The notes under the pieces are model-generated. The model was not told where the DNA came from and ran no database searches. It saw nothing but the letters and a program-made list of their open reading frames with translations. Shown here piece by piece: positions 43,996-53,957 of a stretch of DNA of 64,000 bases (position 1 is its first letter; every line of letters begins with the position of its first letter). The stretch comes from Chryseobacterium sp. H1D6B (GTDB lineage Bacteria > Bacteroidota > Bacteroidia > Flavobacteriales > Weeksellaceae): positions 2,480,001 through 2,544,000 of the forward strand of contig NZ_JARXVJ010000001.1 in NCBI RefSeq assembly GCF_029892445.1, written 5' to 3'. The translations under genes and the position numbers were made by a program.

Positions 43996-44040
43996 ACTAA
44001 TAATTGAAGTCTTAATAAGCCTTTTGTATTAGTTTTAAAC

Positions 44041-45705
44041 TTATCCTCTGTGATTATAAAGAATAGTATAATATTCATCAGCCATCCTGTCGCTGTTGAA
44101 CTGATCTTTCACATCATTCATGGCATTATGCTGAATTTTTCTCCATTTATTAGGATTGTCATAATAGGTCGGAATAATTTCGTTTTCCAGAATTTCATAT
44201 AAGGCATTTAAATCATAATTATCCTGCTCGTAAACGCTCATATTCAAATAGTCAGCTTTTGGAACTACAAAGGAATTCTCTCCATGTTTTGCAAATTCGG
44301 GAATCCATCCGTCATCTGTGGATAGATTTACAGATCCGTTCATGGCCGCACTCATTCCTGAAGTTCCTGAAGCTTCTCTCGGTACTCTAGGATTATTAAG
44401 CCAAAGATCAGAACCTTGCTTTAAAGACTTGCTGAGAGCTAATTCATAACCTGTTAAGACTGCCATGTTTTTGTAGTTTTTACTTTCTTCAACCAAAGTA
44501 TTAAATGTGGAAATTGCAGAATAATCCATCGGGTAAGGTTTTCCTGCCCAGATGATCTGAACCGGATATTTTGGATTATTTAAAAGGTTATAAAATCTTT
44601 CTTTATCATGCAGAAGAAGGTCGGCACGTTTGTAGCCTGCAAATCTTCTAGCCCATACAATCGTGAATACGTTAGGATTAAATAAATTCCCAGTCTGGTC
44701 TGCAACGATCTTGAAAAGTCTCTTTTTCAAATGCTTTTTACGGTAGTCAAATGCGGTTTCGTCATTTTCATCTTTAGCATTATATAATGTTTTGTCTGAC
44801 CAGTATTTGAATTCCTGAGCGTTGGTAATAGAAGTAATTTCACAAATTTCTGAATATTTGCTCCACATTGCTCTGGAAACCGCTCCGTGAAGCTGAGAAA
44901 CACCGTTGGCGATTTTAGCCATTTTCAAAGCACAAAGCGAGTGGTTGAAGCGGTCGTCATCGGCTCCTTCCAGTTTTTTTGCTTCCTCCATGCTTAAATC
45001 TGAAAAGTAAGACATGTCATAGCATAATTTCAGATTATGTTTTTCATTTCCTGCTTCTTCAGGAGTATGTGTTGTGAAAACTAATTTTTCCCTTACTTTA
45101 TTGAGGTCGCCGTTGTATTTTTTTAATAAATGGAAAGCTGCCGGAAGGCCGTGGGCTTCGTTAAGATGGTAAATATCTCTTTCGATATTCATTTCATCCA
45201 ATAATTTTGCACCTCCTTTTCCCAGCAAAATATACTGGGCTAATTTTGTTGATTCGTTGGCGTCATATAATTTATGACAGATCGTTTTTGAAATATGATC
45301 ATTTTCCGGAACATCTGTAGAAAGGAAAAACATAGGAGTTGTATGGAAAATTTCGGGATCTAGATACCATACTTTAACCCATACCGGGGCGCTGTGAATT
45401 TCAATTTGAAACTTAATGCCTGTATCCTCAAGAAAATTGTACATCTTTCTCGTCCATACGGGCTGTAAAGTCTGGTCGTGATTTCTGGCCTGGTCATAAT
45501 ATCCGAATTTCCAAAGAATTCCTATTCCGATAAGGTCTTGTTTTAAATTATAAGCACTTCTCATATGAGAACCTGCTAAAAATCCCAGCCCTCCAGAATA
45601 TATTTTTAAAACCTGTTCAAGGGCAAATTCCATTGAAAAATAGGCGGTTCTTGTTGAGTATTTTGGATTGATACTATAAGGTATTTTAAAATTTTTAAAA
45701 TCCAT
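44041..45705 (-). CDS. Alpha-glucan phosphorylase family protein (GT35, short form) without the PLP lysine
   Basis: A 554-residue protein of the short alpha-glucan phosphorylase type. STRTAYFSMEFAL, SGGLGFLAGSHMRSAYNL, HLNEAHGLPAAF and WARRFAGYKRADLLL are characteristic. Enzymes of the family release glucose 1-phosphate from glycogen with a PLP cofactor bound to Lys in EASGTSGMK. Here the segment reads EASGTSGMSAAMNG, with Ser452 in that place, so classical PLP chemistry is doubtful. Relatives in Bacteroidota may share this change. No glycogen gene is adjacent; a GT5-like protein is encoded 11 kb away. Confidence 0.8.
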   Translation of the reverse strand: MDFKNFKIPYSINPKYSTRTAYFSMEFALEQVLKIYSGGLGFLAGSHMRSAYNLKQDLIGIGILWKFGYYDQARNHDQTLQPVWTRKMYNFLEDTGIKFQIEIHSAPVWVKVWYLDPEIFHTTPMFFLSTDVPENDHISKTICHKLYDANESTKLAQYILLGKGGAKLLDEMNIERDIYHLNEAHGLPAAFHLLKKYNGDLNKVREKLVFTTHTPEEAGNEKHNLKLCYDMSYFSDLSMEEAKKLEGADDDRFNHSLCALKMAKIANGVSQLHGAVSRAMWSKYSEICEITSITNAQEFKYWSDKTLYNAKDENDETAFDYRKKHLKKRLFKIVADQTGNLFNPNVFTIVWARRFAGYKRADLLLHDKERFYNLLNNPKYPVQIIWAGKPYPMDYSAISTFNTLVEESKNYKNMAVLTGYELALSKSLKQGSDLWLNNPRVPREASGTSGMSAAMNGSVNLSTDDGWIPEFAKHGENSFVVPKADYLNMSVYEQDNYDLNALYEILENEIIPTYYDNPNKWRKIQHNAMNDVKDQFNSDRMADEYYTILYNHRG

Positions 45706-45907
45706 AAATCACAATTTTATATTTAACAGACCAAAGGTATTGATTATGAAAATAAACTTTACATTAATTATTTGATAAATTATTTTAAAAACCATCTGCC
45801 GAATAGTTATTTTGCCTACCTTTAAGTATAAATTTTTGATTATCAAATTTTTATCGTGGTGAAACCATAGGTTCCATGTGTTATTTGTAAATAATAAAAG
45901 TGCACAC

Positions 45908-46705
45908 ATGAAAAGACAGTTTTCCGAAGAGGATTTAATAAAAAATCTGAGTCTGTATTACCTGAATCGACATTTGAAAAAAAAGCCGATGGAAAGCTAT
46001 CATCGAAAAATTGATGCCTCCTTGCTGCACGACCGGGAAAAGTATAAAAAGAAATCTGAGATTTTGCTTCTCAATTCTTTTATGCATCATTTCCCAGATG
46101 TTAAATTTGAAGACCTTACCTGTGAAAGCCCTGATTTTATTGCAAAATTTAATGAAAAGAAAATTGGAATTGAATTAACTGAAGTGATCAACCACTTAGA
46201 AATGAAGAAAGCTGAAAGCAGTTTAAATAAGATATTCCGTCAGGCTGAAATAGTTTTAGAAGAAGAAGACACTACGAAATATCGTGGTGTTTATTTTTTA
46301 GAATTCCACTCAAATATCAAATTGGATACTTTGGAAAGCCAGCAGGAAGTTATTCTTTCTATTTGTAAAAGCATTAAAAAAAATAAACCTTCCGGATGGG
46401 TGAAAAGTCTCAGGAAGTCCCGCCACCGAAGAAATGTTTTCATCACCCACGAGTATAATATGAGCCTGTTTGATGAGCTTTGTTCTGAGAAAATTTTGGA
46501 GCTGATTGAAAAGAAAAATGAAAAATTTCCTTATTACGATACCTCCGTTGATGAGTGCTGGCTGGTGATTGTTTCAGATATGAATTCTCTGGCTTCAAGA
46601 TATACTTTTATTCAGGATAAAGAACATTTAAAAGAAGTGAAAAGCCCATTTCATAAGATCTTCCATCTAGAGAATCTTTGCGGCAATATGACGAGTATCA
46701 AGTAG
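45908..46705 (+). CDS. Hypothetical protein, possible nuclease-like fold
   Basis: Start set at ATG 45908 (MKRQFSEEDLIKN); an in-frame ATG at 45878 lies in the leader. The 265-residue protein is soluble and highly charged. ESPDFIAKFNEKKIGIELTEV (about residues 77-97) has the spacing of a PD-(D/E)XK-like beta-hairpin (PD ... IELT), but the Lys is absent, so this is weak. No family recognised. It is divergent from the phosphorylase gene. Confidence 0.55.
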   Translation: MKRQFSEEDLIKNLSLYYLNRHLKKKPMESYHRKIDASLLHDREKYKKKSEILLLNSFMHHFPDVKFEDLTCESPDFIAKFNEKKIGIELTEVINHLEMKKAESSLNKIFRQAEIVLEEEDTTKYRGVYFLEFHSNIKLDTLESQQEVILSICKSIKKNKPSGWVKSLRKSRHRRNVFITHEYNMSLFDELCSEKILELIEKKNEKFPYYDTSVDECWLVIVSDMNSLASRYTFIQDKEHLKEVKSPFHKIFHLENLCGNMTSIK

Positions 46706-46871
46706 TTTTTAAGCTGTTTGAATTAATAAAATCCACTCGTTTTTTGTATTCATTGTAAAAATAATTTGGATTATTTATATTTTATTATTATTAAGAAATT
46801 ATGGTTATATTTGAAATATGCATTGTATATTCATTTGATTTATGATTACTTTTTAATAAAAATATATATTT

Positions 46872-48950
46872 ATGGAAAAATTTATACTTCTTTTTCTCTT
46901 ATTTGTTTCCCAATTATTCTTTTCTCAGGCGGATTGTTCTACCGCGTTGGCCGTTTGCGGAAACTCAAGTATTACTTATACTCCTTCGGGAATTGGAGCT
47001 GTAAATGAAACACTAGGAGGATGCCTTCAGACAGAACATAATTCTACTTGGTATTCATTTACGATTGCTACAGGCGGTACACTCACCTTTGAGATCAATC
47101 CAACAGGGCCTGTGGATTATGACTGGGCTATTTATGGACCTAACAAAACTTGTGCAACTAAAGGAATACCCATTAGGTGTTCTTCTAATGACGGAACAAC
47201 CGCCGGTTATCCTACCGGTATGAATATGACGGCTACGGATACTACAGAAGGGCCGGGTTTTGGAGATGGTTTTGTTAAATACCTTGATGTACTTCCCGGT
47301 GAAACTTATTATCTGTATGTTGATAATTTTTCAACTACCGTTTTTACGTTTAATTTAACCTGGGGAGGAACGGCAACTTTAGCTTCCCCGTTTACAAATC
47401 CTGCCATACAGCCTCATCCATTTAATCCTCCGGGAATTCCTGCTGCTAATCCGGCAGATCCTAGAGAAGTGATTATATGTGCCAATCCTATCGTTTTTGA
47501 TTTCACTACATTATCCGCAGGTATTCTTAATGGAAACCCGAATTTTACTATAAGCTATCATACAAGCCAAAATGATGCTTTAACAGGGAATAATGGTATC
47601 CTTGTTCCTCAAACAGTAAATACTACCGCTGTTTATTATTACAGTATCAGCTATACAGATCCTGCGAATCCGAACAATCCTATCAATAGATGTAAACAGA
47701 TAGGGAGTTTTAAATTTAAAGACGGTACTATTACAGCCAATAATGCGACACTGACCCAGTGTAATAACAACAATACAGGTACTGGCGTGTTTGACCTTAC
47801 AACAGCTAATGTTTTTGGAGGTACTGCTGCTAAGAAGTATTATCCTACAATGAATGACCTGAATGCAGGAACTAATGAAATTACCAATCCTACAGCATAT
47901 GTGTCTGCAGAAGGTGTTGTATATGTGAAAGTGACTTCACAATTTGGATGTACCGCCACTGCGGTGATCACTCTGAAATTCTATCCACCAATAGTAGTGA
48001 CTGAGGCAACTTTAAGATCCTGCTTTATCGAAACTAATCCTTCAACAGCATCATTTAATCTTACTGCTGCAACAGTTACTTCACAGGCAGGAACTACTAA
48101 AAAATATTATCCTTCCGTAACTGACGCAGTAAATGGAACTAATGAAATTTTAAATCCTACAGCATACATCGCTCCAAACGGCGTCATCTACGTGAAAGTA
48201 TTGAATGCGCAGGGCTGTTACATGATCGCTAAAGTGATTTTAGTGGTGCTTCCGCCCGTGAAATCATCTGTACTGACAGATAAGATTATCTGTATTGAAG
48301 ATAAAACTACACTGGATGCAGGTCCTGGATTCAATGCATATGAATGGAGCACCGGCGCAACTACACAGGCTGTCAATAATGTAGGGGTTGGTACTTACTG
48401 GGTAAAACTAAAAACAGGAGACTGCATCACAAAACAGAGTGTAAAAGTATACGCTTCCGAAAACCCTGTGATTACTAATGTTGATATCGCCAACAGCACG
48501 GTTACTGTATTTGTAGCGGGAGGAACACCACCTTACAAATATTCAATGGATAATATCAACTGGCAGGATTCTAATGTATTTAACAGCGTTCCGAGAGGCG
48601 ACAATATGCTTTATGTGAAAGATGCTTATGACTGTGAGCCTATTCATATCGGAATCGTTGTTCCAAACTTAGTGAATGTAATTACTCCAAATGGAGACGG
48701 CATTAATGATGCAGTTGATTATTCTGCATTAGCCGGCAAACAAAACTTGGTGCTGAGTATTTTTGACAGATATGGAAATAAAGTTCATCAGGCAGATAAA
48801 TCTAACGGATACAAATGGAACGGTACTACCGACAGCGGCAGAAAAGTGACTACCGGAAACTACTGGTATTCTGTAACCTGGAATGAAAATGATAAAATGA
48901 ATACCCCGTTCAAATTCTCAGGATGGATTATGGTAAAAAACAGAGACTAA
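46872..48950 (+). CDS. Large secreted protein with type B T9SS sorting domain
   Basis: A 692-residue protein with signal MEKFILLFLLFVSQLFFSQA. An N-terminal PPC-like domain (STWYSFTIATGGTLTFEINPTG, ETYYLYVDNFS) is followed by two similar modules of about 80 residues (TLTQCNNNNTGTGVFDLTTA; TLRSCFIETNPSTASFNLTAA), each with a KKYYP segment. A C-terminal gliding-motility-associated (CHU_C, type B) sorting domain has VITPNGDGIND and LSIFDRYGNKV and ends in KFSGWIMVKNRD. It is exported by the type IX system and held at or released from the surface. Ligand unknown. Confidence 0.88.
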   Translation: MEKFILLFLLFVSQLFFSQADCSTALAVCGNSSITYTPSGIGAVNETLGGCLQTEHNSTWYSFTIATGGTLTFEINPTGPVDYDWAIYGPNKTCATKGIPIRCSSNDGTTAGYPTGMNMTATDTTEGPGFGDGFVKYLDVLPGETYYLYVDNFSTTVFTFNLTWGGTATLASPFTNPAIQPHPFNPPGIPAANPADPREVIICANPIVFDFTTLSAGILNGNPNFTISYHTSQNDALTGNNGILVPQTVNTTAVYYYSISYTDPANPNNPINRCKQIGSFKFKDGTITANNATLTQCNNNNTGTGVFDLTTANVFGGTAAKKYYPTMNDLNAGTNEITNPTAYVSAEGVVYVKVTSQFGCTATAVITLKFYPPIVVTEATLRSCFIETNPSTASFNLTAATVTSQAGTTKKYYPSVTDAVNGTNEILNPTAYIAPNGVIYVKVLNAQGCYMIAKVILVVLPPVKSSVLTDKIICIEDKTTLDAGPGFNAYEWSTGATTQAVNNVGVGTYWVKLKTGDCITKQSVKVYASENPVITNVDIANSTVTVFVAGGTPPYKYSMDNINWQDSNVFNSVPRGDNMLYVKDAYDCEPIHIGIVVPNLVNVITPNGDGINDAVDYSALAGKQNLVLSIFDRYGNKVHQADKSNGYKWNGTTDSGRKVTTGNYWYSVTWNENDKMNTPFKFSGWIMVKNRD

Positions 48951-48975
48951 ACTTTAATAACGAAATAGACTAGTT

Positions 48976-49005
48976 AAACCATCTCCAAAAAGAGATGGTT
49001 TTTTT
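48976..49005 (+). terminator. Terminator after the type B cargo gene
   Basis: Perfect 10-bp stem AAACCATCTC / GAGATGGTTT with a six-base loop followed by a T run. Confidence 0.9.
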
Positions 49006-49096
49006 ATTCATTCAAATAAATATTGAATCTGATGTTTTGAAGGATCTTGCTTTTTGTTATTACTATAATTTCCATTTTCTGAAAAGTGCATAGATA

Positions 49097-49462
49097 TTAA
49101 TTAAAGACCTTGGTGTCTTTAAAATAATCGGAAAGATAAGTGATTTTTCCGCTTTCTGAAAAGTGCACTAAAGTACAGATGTTATTTTCATAAATCCCTT
49201 TTCCAGTCATCGTTCCAACAGAAATAGTCTGATAAAAATACTTTTGGTCTCCTAAAGAAAATATCTCGCAGACCCGCCATTCGATCTTTTCATAACGTCT
49301 GAAAATAGCTCTGAATAATGCTAAAATTCTATTCTTCCCTGAAATCTCTTTTGAAGGAGGAATCCAGATTATACTTTCATCAGTAAACCATTTTTCAAGA
49401 TGTTCAATATTTAATGAATTCAAATCTTTCATAAAGTCATTAATCTTACAAACCATATCCAT
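49097..49462 (-). CDS. SnoaL-like / NTF2-fold protein
   Basis: A 121-residue protein with the NTF2-like pattern: INDFMKDLNSLNIEHLEKWFTDESIIWIPPS at the start, ISGKNRILALFRAIFRRYEKIEWRV and C-terminal TLVHFSESGKITYLSDYFKD. Such proteins are small cone-shaped folds used as isomerases, hydrolases or binding modules. Specific function unknown. Divergent from the DinB-like gene. Confidence 0.75.
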   Translation of the reverse strand: MDMVCKINDFMKDLNSLNIEHLEKWFTDESIIWIPPSKEISGKNRILALFRAIFRRYEKIEWRVCEIFSLGDQKYFYQTISVGTMTGKGIYENNICTLVHFSESGKITYLSDYFKDTKVFN

Positions 49463-49515
49463 TATTTGTATTTATATACGTGAAAAATGTTAACTTGGTT
49501 TTTATTTTCAATCCT

Positions 49516-50106
49516 ATGAAAGATCTTTTTATAAAACGTTTTGAGTATTATAAACTCCTTGGAGATAAAGCATTTGGACAGCTTTCAGAAGAGCAGTTAT
49601 TCTGGCAGTACAATGAAGAAAGTAATTCTATTGCAGTTATTGTAAAACATGTTGCAGGAAATATGCTTTCCAGATGGACTAATTTTTTAACAGAAGACGG
49701 AGAGAAATCTTGGCGCAACCGTGATGAGGAATTTGTCAATACTTTTAAATCTAGGCAGGAAGTCGTTGATTTTTGGGAACAGGGCTGGAAGTGCCTTTTT
49801 GATGCTTTGGCCCAGATTAATGATGAGAATATATATTCTGTTATTTATATCAGGGGAGAAGGACACTCTGTTTTAGATGCGGTTTTGCGGCAGCTTGCTC
49901 ATTACCCTTATCACATAGGACAGATGGTTTACATTGCTAAGATGGCAAAAAATGAAGACTGGGAAACGCTTTCAATTGCGAGAAATAAATCTCAGGAATT
50001 TAATTCCGAAATGAAAAATAAATTCTCAGGAGAAGATTTAAATACAGGCTCTTCACCAGTGTGTTTTCAAAACAGCCCCGAAATTAGAGAAGAATACAAA
50101 CAATAG
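49516..50106 (+). CDS. DUF1572 / DinB-like four-helix protein
   Basis: Start placed at ATG 49516 (MKDLFIKRFEYYKLLGDKAFGQL); an in-frame ATG at 49480 adds twelve hydrophobic residues not expected here. The 196-residue protein fits the DinB superfamily, DUF1572 branch: helix 1 with QLSEEQLFWQYNEESNSIAVIVKHVAGNM, then HYPYHIGQMVYIAKM. The putative metal-binding His residues lie at HVAGN, HYPYH and HIGQ. Members include bacillithiol-type thiol transferases. Its reaction here is unknown. Confidence 0.75.
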   Translation: MKDLFIKRFEYYKLLGDKAFGQLSEEQLFWQYNEESNSIAVIVKHVAGNMLSRWTNFLTEDGEKSWRNRDEEFVNTFKSRQEVVDFWEQGWKCLFDALAQINDENIYSVIYIRGEGHSVLDAVLRQLAHYPYHIGQMVYIAKMAKNEDWETLSIARNKSQEFNSEMKNKFSGEDLNTGSSPVCFQNSPEIREEYKQ

Positions 50107-50139
50107 ACTGAATCAATTTACTAATATTATTAATTTCAT

Positions 50140-50147
50140 TATCTTTG
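50140..50147 (+). promoter_or_regulatory. Likely Bacteroidota promoter of mtaB
   Basis: TATCTTTG (TAnnTTTG) 25 bases before the mtaB start, followed by CACC as at other strong flavobacterial promoters. The -33 TTG is not obvious. Confidence 0.5.
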
Positions 50148-50172
50148 CACCCATAAAATTCAGGAATAATAC

Positions 50173-51519
50173 ATGTCCCATTTTCATAGAACTGCCGCAT
50201 TTCATACACTCGGCTGCAAATTAAACTTTGCAGAAACATCTACTATTGCAAGACAATTGACTGATGCGGGGTATGATAAAGTAAGTTTTGATGATAAAGC
50301 AGATGTTTATGTAATCAATACCTGTTCTGTTACTGAAAACGCAGACCGTGAATGTAAACTTCACGTAAAAAGAGCAATGAAAGCCAACCCTGAAGGCTTG
50401 GTAGTCATCGTTGGATGCTATGCACAGCTGAAGCCTGAAGAAATTTCACAAATTGAAGGAGTAGATTTGGTATTAGGAGCCAAAGAAAAATTCAATATCT
50501 TAAGTTATCTGGATGATTTAGAAAAATCAGAAAGTGAAGGGATTGTCCACTCTTGTGAAATTGAAGAAACTGATTTCTTTATCGGAAGTTACTCTATCGG
50601 CGATAGAACCAGAGCTTTTTTGAAAGTTCAGGACGGCTGTGATTATAAATGTACTTATTGTACAATTCCTTTGGCCAGAGGGATTTCTCGCTCTGATACC
50701 ATAGATAATGTTGTAAAGAATGCCACGGAAATCGCTGGAAGAGACATCAAAGAAATTGTTCTTACGGGGGTAAATATCGGTGATTACGGCAAAGGAGAAT
50801 TCGGAAATAAAAGACACGAACATACATTTTTAGATCTTATTTCAGAGCTTGATAAAGTAGACGGCATTGAAAGAATACGTATTTCTTCCATTGAACCTAA
50901 CCTTTTGAAAGATGAAAGTATTGAATTAGTCTCTAAAAGCAGAAGTTTTGTGCCGCACTTCCACATTCCTTTACAATCTGGTTGCGACGATTTATTGAAA
51001 AAAATGAAACGCCGCTATCTTACTCAGCTTTATAGAAACAGAGTAAGCAAAATTCGTGAAGTAATGCCGGATGCAGCGATTGGTGTAGATGTTATCGTTG
51101 GCTTCCCTGGTGAAACTGAAGAAAAATTCATGGAAACCTATAATTTCCTGAATGAGCTTCCGATTACGTATCTGCACGTTTTCACTTATTCAGAAAGAGA
51201 AAATACAGAAGCTGCAGCTATGGAAGGTGTAGTTCCTATTCCTGAAAGAAAAAAACGCAATAAAATGCTTAGAATTCTCTCTGAAAAGAAGAAAATGGCA
51301 TTTTATCAAACCCAGCTTGGAAGAACACTTCCTGTACTTTGGGAGCACGAAAACAAAGAAGGAAAAATGTACGGCTTCACAGAAAATTATGTGAGAGTAC
51401 AGAAAGATTTTGACCAAGGGTCTGTAAATCAAATCGAATTTCTAAATTTAGAAAAAATCCTGTCAGATGGCACAGTTTCTGTGCAGTCTTCTTACGAAAG
51501 TTTTTTAGCAAAAGCATAG
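50173..51519 (+). CDS. mtaB: tRNA t6A37 methylthiotransferase MtaB
   Basis: A 448-residue radical-SAM enzyme converting t6A37 to ms2t6A37 in tRNAs reading ANN codons. The N-terminal domain has cluster cysteines in TLGCKLNFAE, NTCSVTENADREC and VGCYAQL. The radical-SAM motif is DGCDYKCTYCTIP (CxxxCxxC). The PLQSGCDDLLKKMKRRY segment and a C-terminal TRAM-like region follow. Length and motif spacing are normal. A TATCTTTG promoter element lies just upstream. Confidence 0.93.
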   Translation: MSHFHRTAAFHTLGCKLNFAETSTIARQLTDAGYDKVSFDDKADVYVINTCSVTENADRECKLHVKRAMKANPEGLVVIVGCYAQLKPEEISQIEGVDLVLGAKEKFNILSYLDDLEKSESEGIVHSCEIEETDFFIGSYSIGDRTRAFLKVQDGCDYKCTYCTIPLARGISRSDTIDNVVKNATEIAGRDIKEIVLTGVNIGDYGKGEFGNKRHEHTFLDLISELDKVDGIERIRISSIEPNLLKDESIELVSKSRSFVPHFHIPLQSGCDDLLKKMKRRYLTQLYRNRVSKIREVMPDAAIGVDVIVGFPGETEEKFMETYNFLNELPITYLHVFTYSERENTEAAAMEGVVPIPERKKRNKMLRILSEKKKMAFYQTQLGRTLPVLWEHENKEGKMYGFTENYVRVQKDFDQGSVNQIEFLNLEKILSDGTVSVQSSYESFLAKA

Positions 51520-51572
51520 GCTCTTTGCGAAATTTCAACTAAATTTATTTTAACTTTTAAATATTACATTCT

Positions 51573-53090
51573 ATGAGAGATAAGTTTTTATCTTGGGGAA
51601 TTGTATTAGTAATTGCTACATGGATTATTGCATTACTGATCAGGGCACATTATTGGATTCCAATTCTGTTATCCGCCATTTATGGATTAGGCGTTTACAA
51701 TGCCTATCAATCGAAACATGCTATTTTAAGGAACTTCCCTGTATTGGGGTATTTGAGGTACTTTTTTGAAGATATTTCTCCTGAAATGCAGCAGTATTTT
51801 ATTGAAAGAGAAACAGACGGAAAACCATTTCCAAGAAACCAGCGTTCTGCAGTATACAGACGTGCTAAAAACCTAAGTGATACTGTAGCTTTTGGTACGC
51901 AGCTAGAAGTTAACCATAGAAAATATGAAGGAATTAAACATTCTATCTATGCAAAATCACCGTCTGAAGAACTGCCTAGAGTCTGGGTAGGAGGAGAGCA
52001 GTGTACGCAGCCTTATCATGCTTCTTTATTTAATATTTCAGCCATGAGTTTCGGGGCGTTGAGTGACAGAGCTCAAATTTCATTGAATAGAGGCGCTAAG
52101 AAGGGAAATTTCTATCATAATACAGGGGAAGGAGGGGTTTCTCCTTATCACATGGAAGGCGGCGATTTATGCTGGCAGATTGGTACCGGATATTTCGGAT
52201 GCCGTGATGAAGAAGGAAAATTTAATCCTGAATTATTTACAAAATACGCAACACTTCCCAATGTGAAAATGATTGAGATCAAATTATCTCAAGGGGCAAA
52301 ACCCGGACATGGAGGAGTACTTCCAGGCGTTAAAAATACCCCTGAAATTGCAAAGATCCGTCACGTCACGCCTGGTATGACCGTAATTTCTCCGCCCTCG
52401 CATTCTTCCTTTTCTAATGCGGCCGGATTACTGCATTTTGTACAGCATTTAAGAGAGCTTTCAGGAGGAAAACCTGTTGGGTTTAAACTCTGTATCGGGG
52501 ATACAAAAGAATTTGAAGATATCTGTGTACAGATGAATGTATTGAAGATCTATCCGGATTTTATTACTATTGACGGAGCAGAAGGAGGGACAGGAGCTGC
52601 GCCACCAGAGTTTTCAGATGGAGTAGGAATGCCTCTGGAGCCGGCTTTGATCTTTGTGAATAGAACCCTGAACAGCTATAATGTAAGAAATAAATTGAGA
52701 GTGATCGCAAGCGGAAAAGTGTTGACCAGTCTGGATATTCTTAGAGCAGTGGCTATGGGGGCGGATATGTGTAATAATGCGAGAGGATTTATGTTTTCTT
52801 TAGGCTGTATTCAGGCTTTGAGATGTAATTCTAATAATTGTCCCACAGGTGTTGCCACACAGGATAAAATGCTGGTGAAAGGACTTGATGTTACCGACAA
52901 AAGTGAAAGAGTGTACCATTTTCATAAAAATACCCTGCATACCTGTAATGAACTAATTGCAGCAGCAGGAAGAAGCTCTTATGAAGAAGTAGATGCTACC
53001 ATGTTTATGAGAGGTGATGAATTTGATCACCTGGCAGATTTATATTTCCCGGATATTTTAGGAAATGTAAAACAGAAAGCCAGGTCATAA
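51573..53090 (+). CDS. FMN-binding glutamate synthase family protein
   Basis: A 505-residue protein with two hydrophobic segments at the N terminus (LSWGIVLVIATWIIALLI; HYWIPILLSAIYGLGVY) that likely anchor it in the membrane. A glutamate-synthase-like FMN/Fe-S domain follows: SMSFGALS, NTGEGGVSPYH, KPGHGGVLPG, DGAEGGTGAAP and cluster Cys in LGCIQALRCNSNNCPTGVATQ. It lacks the glutaminase domain of full GltB, so it is one of the membrane-linked homologues of unclear reaction. A terminator follows. Confidence 0.88.
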   Translation: MRDKFLSWGIVLVIATWIIALLIRAHYWIPILLSAIYGLGVYNAYQSKHAILRNFPVLGYLRYFFEDISPEMQQYFIERETDGKPFPRNQRSAVYRRAKNLSDTVAFGTQLEVNHRKYEGIKHSIYAKSPSEELPRVWVGGEQCTQPYHASLFNISAMSFGALSDRAQISLNRGAKKGNFYHNTGEGGVSPYHMEGGDLCWQIGTGYFGCRDEEGKFNPELFTKYATLPNVKMIEIKLSQGAKPGHGGVLPGVKNTPEIAKIRHVTPGMTVISPPSHSSFSNAAGLLHFVQHLRELSGGKPVGFKLCIGDTKEFEDICVQMNVLKIYPDFITIDGAEGGTGAAPPEFSDGVGMPLEPALIFVNRTLNSYNVRNKLRVIASGKVLTSLDILRAVAMGADMCNNARGFMFSLGCIQALRCNSNNCPTGVATQDKMLVKGLDVTDKSERVYHFHKNTLHTCNELIAAAGRSSYEEVDATMFMRGDEFDHLADLYFPDILGNVKQKARS

Positions 53091-53111
53091 ATTCTGATTT
53101 ATAAAAATAAT

Positions 53112-53140
53112 AAAACCCGCCATAATTTATAGCGGGTTTT
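53112..53140. terminator. Bidirectional terminator
   Basis: AAAACCCGC / GCGGGTTTT stem (53112-53120, 53132-53140), between the convergent glutamate-synthase-like and lipoprotein genes. Confidence 0.85.
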
Positions 53141-53165
53141 ATTATTTATAGTTTGAAACTAACTG

Positions 53166-53903
53166 TTAAGGTCTTGCAGTAGTTTTATATACTTGGAAAT
53201 TAAAAACAAAACTTCTGTTTCTGAAAGAATAACCGCTGTAGTTATAGTGTGCGTCTCTTGCAAAAGCTGCTCTGGAAGGTACAATAATTACTCCCTGCAG
53301 ATTATATGGAGAACCGTCCGTTTGATTAAAAGCTTTAAATTTCTGTAAAGCTTCACTGAAACCTTCCATTTGATAATAGCTTTTTACTTTTGCGGCATCG
53401 GTTGTAGCGTTTACGATCAATGGATCATTATCAGCAATGTAATAAAATTTAGGATCTACAACAGGAGAACCGCTTACATCCATACTGTTATAATTGGTCA
53501 TGTCTGTTGCTGAAATAAATGCAACATTACCGTCAGTATTAGCACCAAGATAAGTTTTGGCTCTCATCATAATTCGGATGATATCAGAAGCACCGATTGT
53601 AGTTCCTGATGAAGGCTGAGCTGTACTTCTCATAATGTATACAACACCTGATGGAAGCGTGATTGGGTTTAGATCAGATAATTTTATTTCATTATCATCA
53701 GAAGTATCTGTGGCGCTGAACGCTTTTATATTCCCTTGGGTATCTAAATAATTTTCTGTTAAAAACTTTTGGATAGACTGGTCGTCGTAGTTGTTTTGTA
53801 CTGAGATGTCCTCAGGTTCCTGGTAAGTGCTTGTATCATCATCTTTTTTACAAGCAGAAAAACACAATGATCCTGCAAGGATATAGAAAAATATTTTTTT
53901 CAT
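53166..53903 (-). CDS. FKBP-like lipoprotein
   Basis: A 245-residue lipoprotein with signal MKKIFFYILAGSLCFSAC (Cys at residue 18). The mature protein is Asp-rich after the anchor. The C-terminal half reads like an FKBP-type prolyl isomerase: KVKSYYQMEGFSEALQKF, VIIVPSRAAFARDAHYNYSGY and a final FRNRSFVFNFQVYKT. It is diverged, so isomerase activity is uncertain; gliding-associated PPIases such as GldI have the same layout. It acts outside the inner membrane. Confidence 0.7.
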   Translation of the reverse strand: MKKIFFYILAGSLCFSACKKDDDTSTYQEPEDISVQNNYDDQSIQKFLTENYLDTQGNIKAFSATDTSDDNEIKLSDLNPITLPSGVVYIMRSTAQPSSGTTIGASDIIRIMMRAKTYLGANTDGNVAFISATDMTNYNSMDVSGSPVVDPKFYYIADNDPLIVNATTDAAKVKSYYQMEGFSEALQKFKAFNQTDGSPYNLQGVIIVPSRAAFARDAHYNYSGYSFRNRSFVFNFQVYKTTARP

Positions 53904-53957
53904 TTCAAAAACTTTAATTACTTTACAAATAATATAACGGCAAAAGTATAAAAAATT

